Shown here: positions 27,394 through 35,279 of the stretch, piece by piece
Numbering within the stretch: position 1 is the stretch's first letter
Layout of the letters: each line of letters begins with the position of its first letter
Assembly: GCA_965222345.1 (NCBI GenBank)
Contig: CBDCTS010000004.1
Span: 186,001 to 250,000 of the forward strand
Direction: 5' to 3'
DNA: 64,000 nt
Origin: JADFGZ01 sp965222345
Lineage (GTDB): Bacteria; Acidobacteriota; Terriglobia; 2-12-FULL-54-10
Notes under the pieces: model-generated
The model's database searches: none
What the model saw: only the letters and a program-made list of their open reading frames with translations
Told to the model about the DNA's origin: nothing
Translations under genes and position numbers: made by a program

Positions 27394-29986
27394 AGGGCGC
27401 CCAGGGCTGGACGGAGGATCGGAAAGTCTCCATTTCGATCCGGGTCCCATCGGTTGAAACAGTAATACTGCCGTCCCGGTCTGTGCGATAGGTACGTACA
27501 CCAGCACGTTGAAGCCGATCTAACACTCCGCCGTCCGGGTGATTATAGCGCCTGTAGGGTCCCACCGACAAAATTCCAAAGCGCGGACCGATCTGATTCA
27601 GGAATTCAGCAGTCGTTGAAGTCTTGCTTCCGTGGTGCGGAATCTTCAAAACATCGCTGGCAATCGGGAGCCCTGCCTTCACCATCCGTCTCTCCATGCT
27701 CGAACCCACATCTCCGGGGAGAAGTATGTGCCGCCGGCCGTATCCCAGTCGCAGAACGATTGAGTCGTTGTTGCCGGCTGTTTTCGGGTTCCATCGGTCA
27801 GGAGGTGACAGGAACAGCACCTCAACCCCGTCGATTTCGGTATTGCCCCCTGCCTGCTGGCGGACGACGCGGACACTGCGGCTGGCGGCGATTTCCAGCA
27901 AATTCTCAAGCTGTCGCGAGCTCGGACCCGATCCGATCCACAGCTCTCGCACCGAAAAGTTTCTCAGCACACTCCTCAATCCATCCAGGTGATCATGATG
28001 CGCGTGAGTTAAAACAAGATAATCGATTGCCTTGAGCCTCCGGGACCATAAATAGGGAGAGACCACCTGTTCGCCCACATCGAGCAGCGTCGATCCTCCT
28101 CCGTCAACCAGCATGGTGGAACCTTCGGGAAACGCGACGAATAACGAATCGCCTTGTCCCACGTCGAGAAACGTCACCTCCAGTCTTCCATCAGGCAGCC
28201 TGGGGGAATACGGCGCAATACTTAACAAAACGCCGAACAAGATCAAGACTGCAACCGAATGAGCTACAAACCGCGAACGCCGCTCCACGAACACCGCCAT
28301 CAGAAGCAACAGAGCGATAAAACAGGCGGAGATCCAAGTAGGAGGAGATGGAATACGGCCCTCACCCCAAGGCAGGCTGACGACCCAATCCATGATCCAC
28401 AATAGCAATGAAACTAATATCCCAAGAAACTTTGCTCCCAGCACGGATGCCGGCCACCAAAGCAGCGATGCCAACAGCACACAGAAACCGAACGGCACCA
28501 GAATTCCCATCAAGGGAATCACAAGCACATTGGCGGCTATACCCAACCATATCGTGCGGTGAAAAAAGACAGCCGTCGAGAGCGCAAGGCCGATTTGGAT
28601 AAAGAATATAAATACAGCCGCTTCCACAGCGGTCAGCAGAATTGTGGCAAACAGCAAAAGAAACCTGCGAATCATTCGAAATCGTCTCTGCTGGAGCAAG
28701 GAAGGATCACAGAAGTAATCGAGCAGGGTGCGCAAGTCTTGCCGAAACTGTGCTTGATTCGGTTTGAGCAGGGCGTCTTTCTCTTTTTCATCCAACCCGC
28801 GCACCGCCTGCCGGTAGGGCGAAATGGTCCATTGGAGAAATGGAACGGCGATGACAGCGATCACTAAAACTGCCAGGAAGGAGAGTTGAAAGCCAGAGTC
28901 CCGCAAATCCGAGGGATGCAAGACTAATAAAATCAGTCCTGCCGCTGCAATCGAATTCAGCAAGGCCCGCTGGCGGTAGACAAGCCGCGCCAGGAGGTAA
29001 ATCAAAACCATCAGCGCGGCCCGCACGACGGGGATTCGCGCGCCCGCCAAGAGCGTAAACGCAGCCACGCAGCCGATGACCAGCAATGTGACCAGCCAAT
29101 CCGGCAAGCGGATCCGGGAAAGCATCCAGAAAAGGCCGGCTGCCAGCGCTCCCACATGCAGACCGGAAACTACCAGGGCATGATAGGTGCCGCCCTCCTG
29201 AAAAATAGTTCCCGTTTCCTCACTCAGCCATTGGCGGTCGCCAAGCAATATCGCTTTCAGGATGGGTCCCTTGCCAGCCGAATCTTGATTAGGCGGAAAG
29301 AGGCGGTCGATATGAGAGAGCAATCGGCTGCGAATCTGAGAGAGGATAAACCAGTGAAGGCTGCCGGCGCGGCCAGGCAGTGTCTCTATCGACTCCCTGT
29401 CGGGCAATATGCCGGTAAAATAGATTCCCTGTCTCCGCATATATCCCGCCCAATCATAGGACCCGGGAGTCAAGAAATTACGGGGGCTGCGGAGTGCTTT
29501 CAAAGGAAACGAAAGACGTGTCCCGTATCGAAAGTCGGGAGTTGCAGCACGATCATCCTCATCATAGTGATACGAGTTAAGGCGGATAACGCCTTCTGCA
29601 GGAACAGCGAGGCCCTGCTGCCGCACTTGCGTCAATTCCAAGTCGAAGTACTGCCCCTTGGGATGCTCGACGGAAGCAGTGCGGGCCCAGCCCGTGACCT
29701 GGAGCGGCTGTGCGGGATGGACTAAACCTCGCGCAACGAGCGATTCAACGTGCTGCGGGGGCAGAACTGCGCGCTCTTCCGCAGCCAGGAAAACTCCACA
29801 CAGGAAAAACCCCAGCAAGGCCAGGAAAAGGCCTTTCCCGTGCTGCCGTATGGTGAGCAACGCCACAGACCCAAGCACAATCAGCGTAAGGAAGAAAATT
29901 TGCTCCGAAGCGGAGAGGAAAAATCGAGGGGCCGCCCAAATCCCAGCGGCAAAGGCGGCGGTTACGGGAACGAGCGGATTGCGCAT
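27353..29986 (-). CDS. comEC: ComEC/Rec2-type DNA uptake channel protein
   Basis: Inner-membrane channel that carries single-stranded DNA into the cytoplasm during natural transformation, about 877 residues. The N-terminal part has membrane helices and a soluble DUF4131-like domain (LQVTGWARTASVEHPKGQYF). The central Competence domain shows YHALVVSGLHVGALAAGL and many hydrophobic helices. The C-terminal metallo-beta-lactamase-like domain has VTFLDVGQGDSLFVAFPEGS and the metal motif LTHAHHDHLDGL. The frame opens at TTG 30037, but ATG 29986 gives the family start MRNPLVPVTAAFAAGI and avoids overlap with the rlmD stop at 30003. It follows rlmD on the same strand, so the IS3 insertion in rlmD may affect its transcription. 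Confidence 0.9.
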   Translation of the reverse strand: MRNPLVPVTAAFAAGIWAAPRFFLSASEQIFFLTLIVLGSVALLTIRQHGKGLFLALLGFFLCGVFLAAEERAVLPPQHVESLVARGLVHPAQPLQVTGWARTASVEHPKGQYFDLELTQVRQQGLAVPAEGVIRLNSYHYDEDDRAATPDFRYGTRLSFPLKALRSPRNFLTPGSYDWAGYMRRQGIYFTGILPDRESIETLPGRAGSLHWFILSQIRSRLLSHIDRLFPPNQDSAGKGPILKAILLGDRQWLSEETGTIFQEGGTYHALVVSGLHVGALAAGLFWMLSRIRLPDWLVTLLVIGCVAAFTLLAGARIPVVRAALMVLIYLLARLVYRQRALLNSIAAAGLILLVLHPSDLRDSGFQLSFLAVLVIAVIAVPFLQWTISPYRQAVRGLDEKEKDALLKPNQAQFRQDLRTLLDYFCDPSLLQQRRFRMIRRFLLLFATILLTAVEAAVFIFFIQIGLALSTAVFFHRTIWLGIAANVLVIPLMGILVPFGFCVLLASLLWWPASVLGAKFLGILVSLLLWIMDWVVSLPWGEGRIPSPPTWISACFIALLLLMAVFVERRSRFVAHSVAVLILFGVLLSIAPYSPRLPDGRLEVTFLDVGQGDSLFVAFPEGSTMLVDGGGSTLLDVGEQVVSPYLWSRRLKAIDYLVLTHAHHDHLDGLRSVLRNFSVRELWIGSGPSSRQLENLLEIAASRSVRVVRQQAGGNTEIDGVEVLFLSPPDRWNPKTAGNNDSIVLRLGYGRRHILLPGDVGSSMERRMVKAGLPIASDVLKIPHHGSKTSTTAEFLNQIGPRFGILSVGPYRRYNHPDGGVLDRLQRAGVRTYRTDRDGSITVSTDGTRIEMETFRSSVQPWAPFKLQAAHRFPVGR

Positions 29987-30400
29987 TACCTTGTGGATGC
30001 TCCTATCCAGCACACTCCAGATGGACCACACTTTCAAGATGGAACGTTTGTGGAAACTGATCCACTAAATGAACATCTCTGACCTGATATCCTGAACCGA
30101 TCAGGACAGCCAAGTCTCTGGCCAGCGTAGTAGGATCGCAGGAAACATAAACAAAATGGCGCGGCTGAAGCCGCTTTAGATGGCTCAGTACGCCCTTGTT
30201 CAAGCCGTAGCGTGGTGGGTTGGCTACGATCAAATCCCATCCTGGCGATGCCGCGGCCAGAAATCCTTCGACGGTCCGGCGGCAAGAAGTAGCGCGCTCT
30301 CCCACCACACCCACGTTCGACGTTGACCTGCCCCCCCAAAAACGGTCCAGTTGATAAGTTAGAGTAAAGGGTTTCAACTGGACTTGAAAAAGGGGGAAGG

Positions 30401-30679
30401 ATGGCTAAGAAGCGGTATACGGTCGAACAGATCATCCGACATCTACGAGAGGCAGAAGTGGAACTGGCTAAGGGCCAGACAACGGGAGTGGTCTGTCGGA
30501 AGTTGGGAATCACGGAGCAGACATATTATCGATGGCGGAAGGAGTATGGGAGCTTGCGGGTTGATCAGGTGAGGCGTTTGAAGGAACTGGAACGGGAGAA
30601 TGGCCGACTGAAGAAGTTGGTAGCGGATCAGGCGTTGGACCTTGCGATTCTGAAGGAGGCATCCTCGGGAAACTTCTAA
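30401..30679 (+). CDS. IS3/IS407-type transposase OrfA
   Basis: DNA-binding subunit of the transposase, 92 residues. It has a helix-turn-helix (YTVEQIIRHLREAEVELAKG, VVCRKLGITEQTYYRWRKEY) followed by a leucine-zipper-like coiled coil (VRRLKELERENGRLKKLVAD). The stop is 24 bases before the annotated OrfB start, but the OrfB frame is open upstream in the -1 frame and reads KLLSPCRRRQAVERV, so an OrfAB fusion by frameshifting near GGAAACTTCT is likely, as is usual in this family. GGAAGG precedes the ATG. Confidence 0.9.
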   Translation: MAKKRYTVEQIIRHLREAEVELAKGQTTGVVCRKLGITEQTYYRWRKEYGSLRVDQVRRLKELERENGRLKKLVADQALDLAILKEASSGNF

Positions 30680-30702
30680 GCCCGTGCCGACGGAGGCAGG
30701 CA

Positions 30703-31557
30703 GTGGAGCGTGTCTGTCAGACCTTGGGAGTGTCGGAGCGGCGGGCGTGTCGAGTGCTGAGGCAGTACCGATCCACCCAGCGGCATCGAACCTTGACACC
30801 ACAGGATGAACCGCGACTGGTGACCCGGACGCTGCAGTTAGCCGGCGAGTACGGTCGATACGGCTACCGGCGAATCACGGCGCTGTTGCGACGGGAGGGG
30901 TGGAGGGTGAACCATAAGCGGGTGGAGAGAATCTGGAGGCAGGAGGGACTGAAAGTGCCGAAGAAACAACCCCGGAAAAGCCGCCTGTGGTTGAACGATG
31001 GGTCGTGTCTTCGGTTAAGACCGTGCTGGCGGGATCATGTCTGGGCGTACGATTTTGTGGCAGATCGAACCCAGGATGGTCGTCCCCTGAAGATGTTGAC
31101 GGTGGTGGATGAGTACACGCGAGAATGTTTGGCAATCGACGTAGAACGGCGAGCTGATTCGATGAGTGTCTTGGAACGGCTGGCAGCCTTGTTTGTGGAG
31201 CGAGGAGTTCCCGATTACATTCGCTCGGATAACGGGTCCGAGTTCACAGCACGGTTGGTTCGGAACTGGCTGGAGCGGGTAGGGGTAAAGACCTTGTTCA
31301 TCGAGCCGGGGAGCCCATGGGAAAACGGGTATGTAGAATCGTTGAACGGGAAGTTTCGAGACGAGTTTCTCAATGGGGAGATCTTCTACACCTTGCAGGA
31401 AGCGAAGGTGTTGATTGAGGGATGGCGGCGGGAGTATAACAAAGTTCGCCCGCACAGCGCGTTAGGCTACCGGCCGCCAGCCCCGGAAGCGATCCTGCCG
31501 TTACGGCCGGGTTCCGCTCCGCTCCACCCGGCTGCAACGGCTTATGGACTAACATAA
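30703..31557 (+). CDS. IS3/IS407-type transposase OrfB
   Basis: Catalytic DDE subunit, 284 residues from a GTG start, probably made mostly as an OrfAB fusion. An HTH_21-like segment (YGRYGYRRITALLRREGWRV, NHKRVERIWRQEGL) is followed by the integrase core with the DDE residues: Asp in VWAYDFVADRTQDG, Asp in YIRSDNGSEFTA, Glu in PWENGYVESLNGKFRDE. The end reads YNKVRPHSALGYRPPAPEA. The gene is complete and its protein is identical to that of copy 2, so the element is recently active. Confidence 0.92.
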   Translation: MERVCQTLGVSERRACRVLRQYRSTQRHRTLTPQDEPRLVTRTLQLAGEYGRYGYRRITALLRREGWRVNHKRVERIWRQEGLKVPKKQPRKSRLWLNDGSCLRLRPCWRDHVWAYDFVADRTQDGRPLKMLTVVDEYTRECLAIDVERRADSMSVLERLAALFVERGVPDYIRSDNGSEFTARLVRNWLERVGVKTLFIEPGSPWENGYVESLNGKFRDEFLNGEIFYTLQEAKVLIEGWRREYNKVRPHSALGYRPPAPEAILPLRPGSAPLHPAATAYGLT

Positions 31558-32630
31558 AAAGTGGACCAACAACCGGGGGCAGGTCAACGTCAAGTCCCTG
31601 GCTGCAGCCGCCTGGGCCTCTATTGCGGTAACGTTCAGAAAGCGGCGTGAGAGCGGAACCGTAAACAGCCCGACTCCAGCATAGAGGTCCAGCGCGCGAT
31701 TGCCTTCCATGTCACCGGTCACAGCGCGGATCATTTCTAGCAGCAAGAACCGGTTGACCTGGAAAAAGGAATCGTGTCCCACACGATAATGAAACTCACC
31801 CACATGGTAGGAAATTGACCCGCTGCCCCAATTCGTTTGCTTCCCGGTAGGCTCCTGGCGCCAGCGAACAGACTCCACAGATGGTAATGCATCCAGCAGT
31901 TTCTCTCCGAAATTCCGCGGCGGCGGCGAACCGGAGGCAACTGTCGCCAGCATTGACTGGTCGGAGTCGGAAGCAAACAATTCAAACTCTGCCTTGCCGT
32001 CGGGAAAACAGGAAGCACCCAGGCCGCCACAGAGCTTCTCCAGAACGTCGTTAATGCCGGGAGAGCTGATGGGGCATTGCTCAATGGCACAGAGACAATG
32101 CGAGGAATATTCAAAATATCCAATTTGGAACCGGCCCGATCGCTTCTCAATCCGCAAACGAGCGCGGTTACGGTAGCGCCAAGGCTCGGAAGACAGCACG
32201 GAAACAGGAACTTCCAGCCGAAATTTGCCAATTCGCTCGCAACATTCTTTCAAAATCTCCTGCTTGAGTTGCAACTGCCGTTCGTAGCTGATGTACTGAT
32301 AGTGGCAGCCGCCGCAGTGCGAAAAATAAGGGCACTCGGGAACCACACGTTCCCGGCAAGGCTCCACGAGCCTTACCAGGCGGCCCCGCCGAACCCCATG
32401 TCGGCGCGGTCTCAACTCCACCTCCACGCTTTCGCCCGGCAACACGCCCGGAACAAGCAACACACCCTCATCGGTGCGAGCCAGTCCCTCCCCTCCATAA
32501 ACCAGCTTTTCGATGGAGACGTTCAGAGTTTGCTCCATTGCGCGCGAATTGGTTTCCCTGTTCATCCGCCTTCATTCATCCGGCAGCCAGCTTCTCCGTT
32601 TCCCGCCAGATCCGCCGGATTCGACTTTCG

Positions 32631-33326
32631 TTACAAGTAAAAGAGACTCAGTCGCGGCAAACCGGCTGCTTCGAGCAGTTTTCTTTGCAGGAACTGTTTT
32701 TGAATGATTGCGATCTTCTCCGCGCTCAGCTTTCTCCGGACGGGCGTCAATTCCCGGTCCATCTCGCTGCGAATGGCGACCAGCGCATCCTCTTCGGCAG
32801 TTTGCAGAAGAATGGAGAACATCTTTTCCTCAAGAACAGTCAGCCTCCGCTCGGTCTCCTCCAGATTCATCGGCGCATCCGATCGCGCCACCCCTGCCAA
32901 CTCAGCCAGAGAAGCAGCCAGGGCGCGGAAGGTTGCAGCCGATTCCAGTCGCCCTTGTCCATCGAAACGGCGGGAGGCATTCTCCAAAGATGCCGCGTTG
33001 CGATCCAAAAAAGTTGCCAGTTCCTCGCGAGGGAAGGGCTCGCCTTCCAAACCGTAATGGAGCGCGGATCGCTCTTTTTGTTCGGCGGCCGTGACGATTT
33101 CCTGGTGACAGTAGGCCAGCGAGTTCACCTTGCGCGCCTTGTTCCGCCGGGACTCATGTTTCTCGAAGGCCCGGTCAATCCCCTGGAGAACTGCTTCGAG
33201 CGGAATCTGCGCCTCTTTCCAGGAATCAATCAAAGCCCAATCGAGCGTCGAGATCAGCAGCGCCTTCCCGCGCTTCTTCCAGAAGTATTCCTCAATTTCC
33301 GTGAAGTAATTGAAGTAGTTCTCCAT
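32631..33326 (-). CDS. Helical protein of unknown function between coaX and rlmD
   Basis: A 231-residue soluble protein without a family I recognise. It is nearly all helical. The N-terminal half has aromatic residues (YFNYFTEIEEYFWKKRGKAL, STLDWALIDSWKEAQIPLEA) and a basic segment (KHESRRNKARKVNSLAYCHQ). The C-terminal half is a long charged helical stretch (ETERRLTVLEEKMFSILLQT, MDRELTPVRRKLSAEKIAII). There is no signal peptide or membrane helix. Position between coaX and rlmD, in line with both, suggests co-transcription and a cytoplasmic role, perhaps linked to nucleic acid or replication-restart proteins, but that is a guess. No clear ribosome site is visible. Confidence 0.65.
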   Translation of the reverse strand: MENYFNYFTEIEEYFWKKRGKALLISTLDWALIDSWKEAQIPLEAVLQGIDRAFEKHESRRNKARKVNSLAYCHQEIVTAAEQKERSALHYGLEGEPFPREELATFLDRNAASLENASRRFDGQGRLESAATFRALAASLAELAGVARSDAPMNLEETERRLTVLEEKMFSILLQTAEEDALVAIRSEMDRELTPVRRKLSAEKIAIIQKQFLQRKLLEAAGLPRLSLFYL

Positions 33327-33415
33327 GATGAAGAATCAACAGAACCGAGAACCTTCTCACTCCACCCAGCGGGATCAAAGCCCCGGACCGCCCCAGAATT
33401 GCCGGCGATTGCCCA

Positions 33416-34186
33416 TTATCGGCTCCTCTCCCAAAGAATTCGAAGCCCCTCCAGGGTCAGAAACTCGTCCGTCTGCTGAATATATTTTGAGGCCTGTGAA
33501 AGAAGCTCTGCCTGGCCGCCAGTGGCCACCACGAAGCAATTGGTTCCGAGGTCCGTGATCATTTGCTCCAGGATGCCGTCAATCATCCCCAGGTAGCCGT
33601 AGTAGAGTCCCGATTGCATGCTGCCAACCGTCGTCGTGCCGATGACGGCCTTCGGCTTGCGGATATCCACGCGAGGCAGGCGCGCCGCCCGCGCAAAGAG
33701 TGCATCGGATGAAATGCCCAAGCCGGGGGCGATCACGCCTCCCAAGTATTCCCCATTGTAGGAAAGGAGATCAAAGGTAATCGCCGTACCGAAGTCCACC
33801 ACAATGCAGGGTCCACCATATTTTTCAAAGGCGGCCATGCCGTTGGCAATGCGGTCCGCACCGACATCTTGCGGAGGTTCGTAGTGAACCTTCATGCTCA
33901 TCGCGGAGTTAGAACGAACAAACAGCACCGGCAGATGAAAATAACGCTCTGCTACCTCTTCCAAAGTGGACTCCAGCGGCGGCACCACACTGGCAATGAT
34001 GATTGCCGTGATCTTCGCGGGATCAACCTTCCCCAGCGCAAGGAGATTACGTGTCAGAATGCCCCACTCATCTACTGTTTGCTCATTCAAAGTGGTCAGC
34101 CGCCAGTGCGCCAGCAACTTTTTGCTTTCAAACACTCCCAGCACGGTGTTGGTATTGCCGACGTCAATGGCCAGAAGCATACTCAC
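33416..34186 (-). CDS. coaX: Type III pantothenate kinase
   Basis: Phosphorylates pantothenate with ATP, the first step of coenzyme A synthesis, in the cytoplasm. The 256-residue length is normal. ASKHA-fold motifs are present: DVGNTNTVLGVFE at the start, the pantothenate site DVGADRIANGMAAF, the second phosphate motif VVDFGTAITFDLL, and YLGGVIAPGLGIS. A late VVATGGQAELLS closes the nucleotide site. The frame opens with GTG at 34186; ATG at 34180 is an equally possible start (MLLAIDVGN). It lies 85 bp after birA, an arrangement (birA-coaX) common in bacteria. Confidence 0.95.
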   Translation of the reverse strand: MSMLLAIDVGNTNTVLGVFESKKLLAHWRLTTLNEQTVDEWGILTRNLLALGKVDPAKITAIIIASVVPPLESTLEEVAERYFHLPVLFVRSNSAMSMKVHYEPPQDVGADRIANGMAAFEKYGGPCIVVDFGTAITFDLLSYNGEYLGGVIAPGLGISSDALFARAARLPRVDIRKPKAVIGTTTVGSMQSGLYYGYLGMIDGILEQMITDLGTNCFVVATGGQAELLSQASKYIQQTDEFLTLEGLRILWERSR

Positions 34187-34271
34187 TCAGCAGACCCTCT
34201 CCAAAAAGCTCTTTTTGCGCGATCCACTGCCGGTGCATTTACGGATGCAAAGCCGTCGCCGGCAGCGCCGT

Positions 34272-35261
34272 TCACTCCGGACGGACCTGTCCGCTCAATA
34301 TTTTCTCCGTTCGTCCGTCATCGCGTTTTAGGAGCAAAACGCCTTCCGGCGTGAGTCCCGCCGTCACACCGGAAACGACTCTCGATCCGTCGGTCACATT
34401 CACGCGTTTTCCCCGGGCGTAGCTGGAAATTTCACAGAACCGTTGGACAACAATGGCTGCCCCTTGCTCCTGAAACCGATTGTAGTGATACTCCAGCCGC
34501 TTCAGAACGGAAATTAGCAGCCCCAGCCGTGAGAAGCCATGTCCTGTTTCCAGCCTCAGGGAAGTGGCCTCGGCGGCCAAACCAGCGGGGATTTGTAGAT
34601 GGTTGACATTGATTCCCAGACCCAACAAAACGTGCCTGATTTTTTCCGGTTCGGCGGTCATCTCCACCAGAATGCCCGCACACTTTTTCCCGTTCACCAA
34701 AACATCATTAGGCCAGCGCAAGTCCATCGGAAGGCTAGATACCTCTACCAGCGCCTCGGCCAGGGCCACCCCGGCCCAAAGCGTTAAGATAGGCGCCTCC
34801 GCCGGCGAAAGCGAAGGACGGAGGATGAGCGTGAAGTAGATTCCAGCAGATCGTTCGGAGAACCAGCTTCGCCCGAACCGCCCCCTCCCGGCGGTTTGTT
34901 CCTCGGCGACCACCAGGGTGCCGTGCGGGTTGCCTGCCAACGCCAGCCGCGCGGCCTCGTTCATGGTGGAATCCAGCTTGTAATGATGATGGATGCGACA
35001 TCCAAACCGTCCAGGGTGAAGCCTGTACCGCACTGCCTGTGGGGTGAGAATGTCCGGCACCTTCGCGAGTTGATAGCCGCTGCCCGGCAATCCCTTCACC
35101 TCCACTCCCATGCGGCGTAACTGTTCGATCCAACCCCACAGAGTGGACTGCGGAATGCGCAACTCGGCGGCAATCCGCGTCCCGCTCACGACCACCGTGG
35201 CGTTTGCAACCAGCAGGTCAATGAGCCGGTCCAGCCGCCGGTCCAATTTCGGCTCCGGCAT
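34272..35261 (-). CDS. birA: Biotin--protein ligase / biotin operon repressor
   Basis: Attaches biotin to the biotin carboxyl carrier protein of acetyl-CoA carboxylase and probably represses biotin genes. At 329 residues it is of the long, bifunctional type. Residues about 10-65 form a winged helix (VVSGTRIAAELRIPQSTLWG, MGVEVKGLPGSGYQL). The ligase core shows the biotinyl-AMP loop GRGRFGRSWFS, LRWPNDVLVNGKKCAGILVE with the catalytic Lys region, and GLGINVN. The C-terminal SH3-like cap has GKRVNVTDGSRVVSGVTAG. It starts 18 bp after the valS stop and so is probably in the same transcript. Confidence 0.94.
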   Translation of the reverse strand: MPEPKLDRRLDRLIDLLVANATVVVSGTRIAAELRIPQSTLWGWIEQLRRMGVEVKGLPGSGYQLAKVPDILTPQAVRYRLHPGRFGCRIHHHYKLDSTMNEAARLALAGNPHGTLVVAEEQTAGRGRFGRSWFSERSAGIYFTLILRPSLSPAEAPILTLWAGVALAEALVEVSSLPMDLRWPNDVLVNGKKCAGILVEMTAEPEKIRHVLLGLGINVNHLQIPAGLAAEATSLRLETGHGFSRLGLLISVLKRLEYHYNRFQEQGAAIVVQRFCEISSYARGKRVNVTDGSRVVSGVTAGLTPEGVLLLKRDDGRTEKILSGQVRPE

Positions 35262-35279
35262 GGTGATCCATTCAGGCCG

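Larger units (their letters stand above)
30324..31586 (+). mobile_element. IS3-family element, IS407-like group, copy 1
   Basis: A 1263-bp element with imperfect terminal repeats beginning TGACCTGCCCCC at both ends, and a 4-bp target duplication ACGT, typical of the IS407 group. It encodes OrfA and OrfB. The copy at 49315-50577 has the same length and identical encoded proteins in every frame I compared, and lies in opposite orientation. It interrupts rlmD. Confidence 0.92.
30003..32565 (-). pseudogene. rlmD: 23S rRNA (uracil-5-)methyltransferase, split by an IS3 element
   Basis: SAM-dependent methyltransferase of the TrmA/RlmD family that makes 5-methyluridine in RNA. The 5-prime part (31591-32565) encodes an N-terminal TRAM-like domain (YGGEGLARTDEGVLLVPGVL), the iron-sulfur cysteines (CPYFSHCGGC, later CAIEQC) and the SAM site (RALDLYAGVGLFTVPLSRRF). 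The 3-prime part (30003-30319) holds ANPPRYGL and the catalytic cysteine in FVYVSCDPTTLARDL. A 1263-bp IS3-family element separates them with a 4-bp duplication ACGT (30320-30323, 31587-31590). Joining the flanks with one ACGT restores the frame (RDL-T-SNVGVV), so the gene was intact until recently. The truncated product lacks the catalytic cysteine and should be inactive. Confidence 0.88.
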
